A DNA stretch of 64,000 nt from Pantoea sp. (lineage in GTDB: Bacteria > Pseudomonadota > Gammaproteobacteria > Enterobacterales > Enterobacteriaceae): the NCBI RefSeq assembly GCF_028283705.1, contig NZ_JAPWKD010000034.1, positions 1 to 64,000 of the forward strand, read 5' to 3'. Made by a program: the position numbers and the translations under genes. Shown piece by piece: positions 61,460-64,000 of this stretch; the stretch's first letter is position 1, and the number at the start of each line of letters is the position of its first letter. Under the pieces are notes generated by a model. The model made no database searches. It saw only the letters and a list, made by a program, of their open reading frames with translations, and was not told where the DNA came from.

Positions 61460-62193
61460 CTCTGACACCGAATTTTTATCAGGGCCGTTTGTGCCTCAAT
61501 GTGCTGGCGGGTTCAAAGCAGAATGCGCGCGACATCTGGCAGGCGGCGGAAGGCCATGTGCTGGTGGGCGTATTATCCAAAAACTACGCCACCACCGAAG
61601 CGGCCATTGACGATATGCGCGAGTATGCTGCGCTGATTGATAACGCCATTTCCGTCGGGCTGGGTGCCGGAGATCCCAATCAGTCGGCGATGGTGAGCGC
61701 GATTGCGGCAGCGATTCAACCGCAGCACGTTAACCAGGTGTTTACCGGCGTCGCCACCAGCCGTGCGCTGCTCGGGCAGAACGAAACCGTGGTCAACGGG
61801 CTGATTTCGCCCACTGGCACGCCGGGTCTGGTAAAAATCTCTACCGGACCGCGCAGTGCCCAGGGGCCAGATGCCATCATACCGATCGCTAGTGCCATCG
61901 CGCTGCTTCAGGATATGGGTGGTAGCTCGGTGAAGTATTTCCCGATGGGGGGACTGAAAGCGGTGGATGAATACCGTGCCGTGGCGGAAGCCTGCGCGCG
62001 TCATGACTTCTGGCTGGAACCGACCGGCGGTATCGATCTCAGCAACTTTGAGGAGATCGTGCGTATTGCGCTGGAGGCGGGCGTCAGTAAAGTGATTCCG
62101 CATGTCTATAGTTCCATTATCGACAGCGCGACTGGCGACACGCGCATTGACGATGTCCGTCAGCTTCTGGCAACGTGCAAAAAGCTGTTGTAA
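61456..62193 (+). CDS. dgaF: DgaF-family KDPG aldolase
   Basis: 245 residues. Cleaves 2-keto-3-deoxy-6-phosphogluconate to pyruvate and glyceraldehyde-3-phosphate. Class I Schiff-base Lys K160 in SSVKYFPMGGLKA, matching the KxFP motif of KDPG aldolases; GGIDLSNF forms part of the phosphate-binding loop. ATGA overlap with dgaE couples the two enzymes, which act in sequence. This step gives central-carbon intermediates, so the operon supports growth. Confidence 0.87.
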   Translation: MTLTPNFYQGRLCLNVLAGSKQNARDIWQAAEGHVLVGVLSKNYATTEAAIDDMREYAALIDNAISVGLGAGDPNQSAMVSAIAAAIQPQHVNQVFTGVATSRALLGQNETVVNGLISPTGTPGLVKISTGPRSAQGPDAIIPIASAIALLQDMGGSSVKYFPMGGLKAVDEYRAVAEACARHDFWLEPTGGIDLSNFEEIVRIALEAGVSKVIPHVYSSIIDSATGDTRIDDVRQLLATCKKLL

Positions 62194-62217
62194 CAAATAA
62201 GTAACAGGTGAAGCCCC

Positions 62218-64000
62218 TTGAGATTCCCTAACCAGCGTCTGGCCCAGCTTTTCGCTGCTCTGCAAAATGAAACCTTGCCGCAGGATGAGCTGGCGCGCCG
62301 TTTCTCCGTCTCGACGCGCACGGTGCGTACCGACATCACGGCACTGAATGCGCTGCTGGCGCAGCACGGCGCGCAGTTTGTGCTGGCGCGTGGCGCGGGG
62401 TATCAGCTGAAAGTGGATGATGCACGGCGTTTTGGTCAGTTGCAGGCACAAACCGCCGCGCCGCTGCGCGTGCCACGTACCTCGCCGGACCGCGTGCGTT
62501 ATCTGCTCAGCCGCTTCCTGACGGCGGCGTATTCGCTCAAGCTGGAAGATCTGTCGGAAGAGTGGTTTGTCAGCCGCGCCACGCTGCAAAGCGATATGGC
62601 TGAAGTACGTGAATGGCTGGGGCGCTATCACCTGAATATCGAAACCAAGCCACGCTACGGCATGAAACTGTTTGGTAGCGAGGCGGCGATTCGTACCTGC
62701 CTGACCGACCTGCTGTGGCAGATCGATCAGGACACGCCGGATAGCCCGCTGTTGACGGTGGAAGCACTGCACAGCGGGATGCTGGAGCAGCTGCAACCAC
62801 TGTTGCAGCAATGCTTTGCCCATCACGCAATTCGTCTGAGCGATGAAGGTGAGCGCTATCTGCAAATCTATTGCGCGGTGGCGGTGCGGCGTATCAGCGA
62901 AGGCTTTCCGCTAAACGACCCCGGAGCCGAAGATGTGGGAGAAGAGGTGCGTGAAGCGGCACACCAGCTGGTTGAGCTGATGCTGCCGCTGGTCGGCAAA
63001 CCGATTTCACAGGCGGAAGAGAACTGGCTGCGCGTCAATATCGCCGCCCGCCAGATTCAGGCGCTGGCACCCAGCACCATTAACGCTGACGATGCCGATG
63101 CGCTGGTGGATTACCTGCTGAGTTATATCAACACCCACTACAACTACCGCCTGCAACAGGACGAGCAGCTGCGCGCCGATTTGCTCACCCATATTAAAAC
63201 CATGATCACCCGGGTGCGTTACCAGATCCACATCCCTAACCCGTTGCTGAACAACATCAAGCAGCATTATCCGATGGCCTACGACATGACGCTGGCGGCG
63301 GTTACCAGTTGGGGCAAATATACGCCGTACACCATCAGCGAAAACGAAATCGGTTTTCTGGTGCTACACATCGGCGTGGGGCTGGAGCGCCATTATGACG
63401 TGGGCTATCAGCGCCATCCGCAGGTGCTGCTGGTATGCGATAGCGGTAACTCCACGCTGCGGATGATTGAGGCGCTGCTGCTGCGTAAGTATCCGCAATT
63501 ACAGGTGACGGCGCGCCTGTCACAGCGTGAATATGAGGCGCTCGATTTTATTGAAGAAGATTTTGTTATCTCCACCGCGCGGCTTAAAGAGAAAAACAGC
63601 CCGGTGGCGGTGATGTCGCCGTTTCCCACCGAATTCCAGCTGGAGCAACTGGGCAAACTGGTGCTGGTGGACCGCACCCGTCCTTACATGCTGGAGAAAT
63701 ACTTCGACGCGCAACATTTTCTGGTGGTGGATCAGCCGATGACGCAATCGGCATTGTTTCGCCAGCTGTGTGACCAGCTGCAACGGGAAGGCTATGTCGA
63801 CGACGATTTTTATCCGTCAGTTGAGGAGCGCGAAGCGATTGTCAGCACCATGCTGGGTGAGGGGATAGCGTTACCACACTCGCTGGGGTTGCTGGCGAAA
63901 AAAACCGTGGTCTACACCGTGCTGGCTCCGCAGGGAATTAGCTGGGGCGATGAAACTGCCTCGGTGATTTTCCTGCTGGCGATCAGCAAAAGCGAATATG
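62218..64000 (+). CDS. PRD-containing transcriptional regulator with EIIB/EIIA domains (3' end beyond window)
   Basis: 594 codons are visible and the frame is still open at the window end. MtlR/LicR-type activator: two N-terminal HTH domains (LARRFSVSTRTVRTDITALN; LSEEWFVSRATLQSDMAEV), two PRDs (conserved His around FAHHAIRLSDEGERY and LVLHIGVGLERHY), a GatB-like EIIB segment (VLLVCDSGNSTL) and an EIIA domain with phospho-acceptor H554 in GIALPHS. Start TTG, with AGGTG 7 bases upstream and no in-frame ATG nearby. It probably senses PTS phosphorylation and activates the cluster from an upstream inverted repeat. Confidence 0.9.
   Translation, partial: MRFPNQRLAQLFAALQNETLPQDELARRFSVSTRTVRTDITALNALLAQHGAQFVLARGAGYQLKVDDARRFGQLQAQTAAPLRVPRTSPDRVRYLLSRFLTAAYSLKLEDLSEEWFVSRATLQSDMAEVREWLGRYHLNIETKPRYGMKLFGSEAAIRTCLTDLLWQIDQDTPDSPLLTVEALHSGMLEQLQPLLQQCFAHHAIRLSDEGERYLQIYCAVAVRRISEGFPLNDPGAEDVGEEVREAAHQLVELMLPLVGKPISQAEENWLRVNIAARQIQALAPSTINADDADALVDYLLSYINTHYNYRLQQDEQLRADLLTHIKTMITRVRYQIHIPNPLLNNIKQHYPMAYDMTLAAVTSWGKYTPYTISENEIGFLVLHIGVGLERHYDVGYQRHPQVLLVCDSGNSTLRMIEALLLRKYPQLQVTARLSQREYEALDFIEEDFVISTARLKEKNSPVAVMSPFPTEFQLEQLGKLVLVDRTRPYMLEKYFDAQHFLVVDQPMTQSALFRQLCDQLQREGYVDDDFYPSVEEREAIVSTMLGEGIALPHSLGLLAKKTVVYTVLAPQGISWGDETASVIFLLAISKSEY

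Noticed and set aside
61573..62865. 430-codon open frame on the minus strand
   Set aside because: It is antisense to dgaF and the PRD regulator, which have clear family motifs; long shadow frames are expected in GC-rich genes and this one shows no domain signature or ribosome binding site.

Overview
The window is chromosomal DNA from a gamma-proteobacterium of the order Enterobacterales, most likely Erwiniaceae (Pantoea/Erwinia-like). The evidence is that long blocks follow the E. coli K-12 gene order almost gene for gene (argR-mdh; mscM-psd-rsgA-orn-glyVXY-queG-nnr-tsaE-amiB-mutL-miaA-hfq-hflXKC-yjeT-purA-nsrR-rnr-rlmB-aidB; rpsF-priB-rpsR-rplI; ytfB-fklB-cysQ-ytfJKL-tamAB-ytfP-ppa; fbp-mpl-darP-tldE-cybC), while several E. 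coli segments (the ula operon, msrA, the ytfQRT-yjfF transporter) are missing and other genes stand in their place. The genus is an inference; no 16S gene is present. I see no insertion sequence, prophage, integrase or CRISPR array.

Layout. 1-4.3 kb: end of the AaeB efflux pump, a barstar-like protein, three tandem secreted YhcN/BhsA-family proteins, the arginine repressor with its ARG boxes, and malate dehydrogenase. 4.3-12.5 kb: MscM-Psd, RsgA, Orn, three identical tRNA-Gly(GCC) genes with a stringent-type promoter and structured leader, a cluster of DnaA boxes at the position of E. coli datA, and QueG. 12.5-28.7 kb: the nnr-tsaE-amiB-mutL-miaA-hfq-hflX-hflK-hflC superoperon, yjeT, purA and nsrR-rnr-rlmB. 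28.8-33.9 kb: aidB, bsmA, a chemoreceptor, the YjfP esterase and a small secreted protein. 34-47.9 kb: ribosomal operon with its S6:S18 leader, then envelope and housekeeping genes up to TamA/TamB and pyrophosphatase. 47.9-51.4 kb: a variable patch with a DUF441 membrane protein, a LprI-like protein, a second chemoreceptor behind a near-consensus FliA promoter, and an orphan membrane protein. 51.4-56.5 kb: fbp, mpl, darP, tldE and cytochrome b562.

56.5-64 kb holds the most novel content: nine co-directional genes encoding a stand-alone PRD protein, four proteins of domain-of-unknown-function families (DUF2620, DUF4312, and membrane proteins DUF4311 and DUF4310), a metal-dependent amidohydrolase/deacetylase, a DgaE-type PLP ammonia-lyase, a DgaF-type KDPG aldolase, and a PRD/EIIB/EIIA regulator cut by the window end. 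The enzymes spell a route from an N-acylated 2-amino-sugar acid (probably phosphorylated) to pyruvate and glyceraldehyde-3-phosphate. No kinase and no recognisable PTS permease is present, so the DUF proteins are the candidate uptake system, possibly a cryptic phosphorylating one.

A second layer is a family of short dispersed palindromes (core GCGGCGCGAT, 2-base loop, ATCGCGCCGC) in at least seven intergenic sites, mostly behind genes; one is paired in BIME-like fashion and one has become a terminator.
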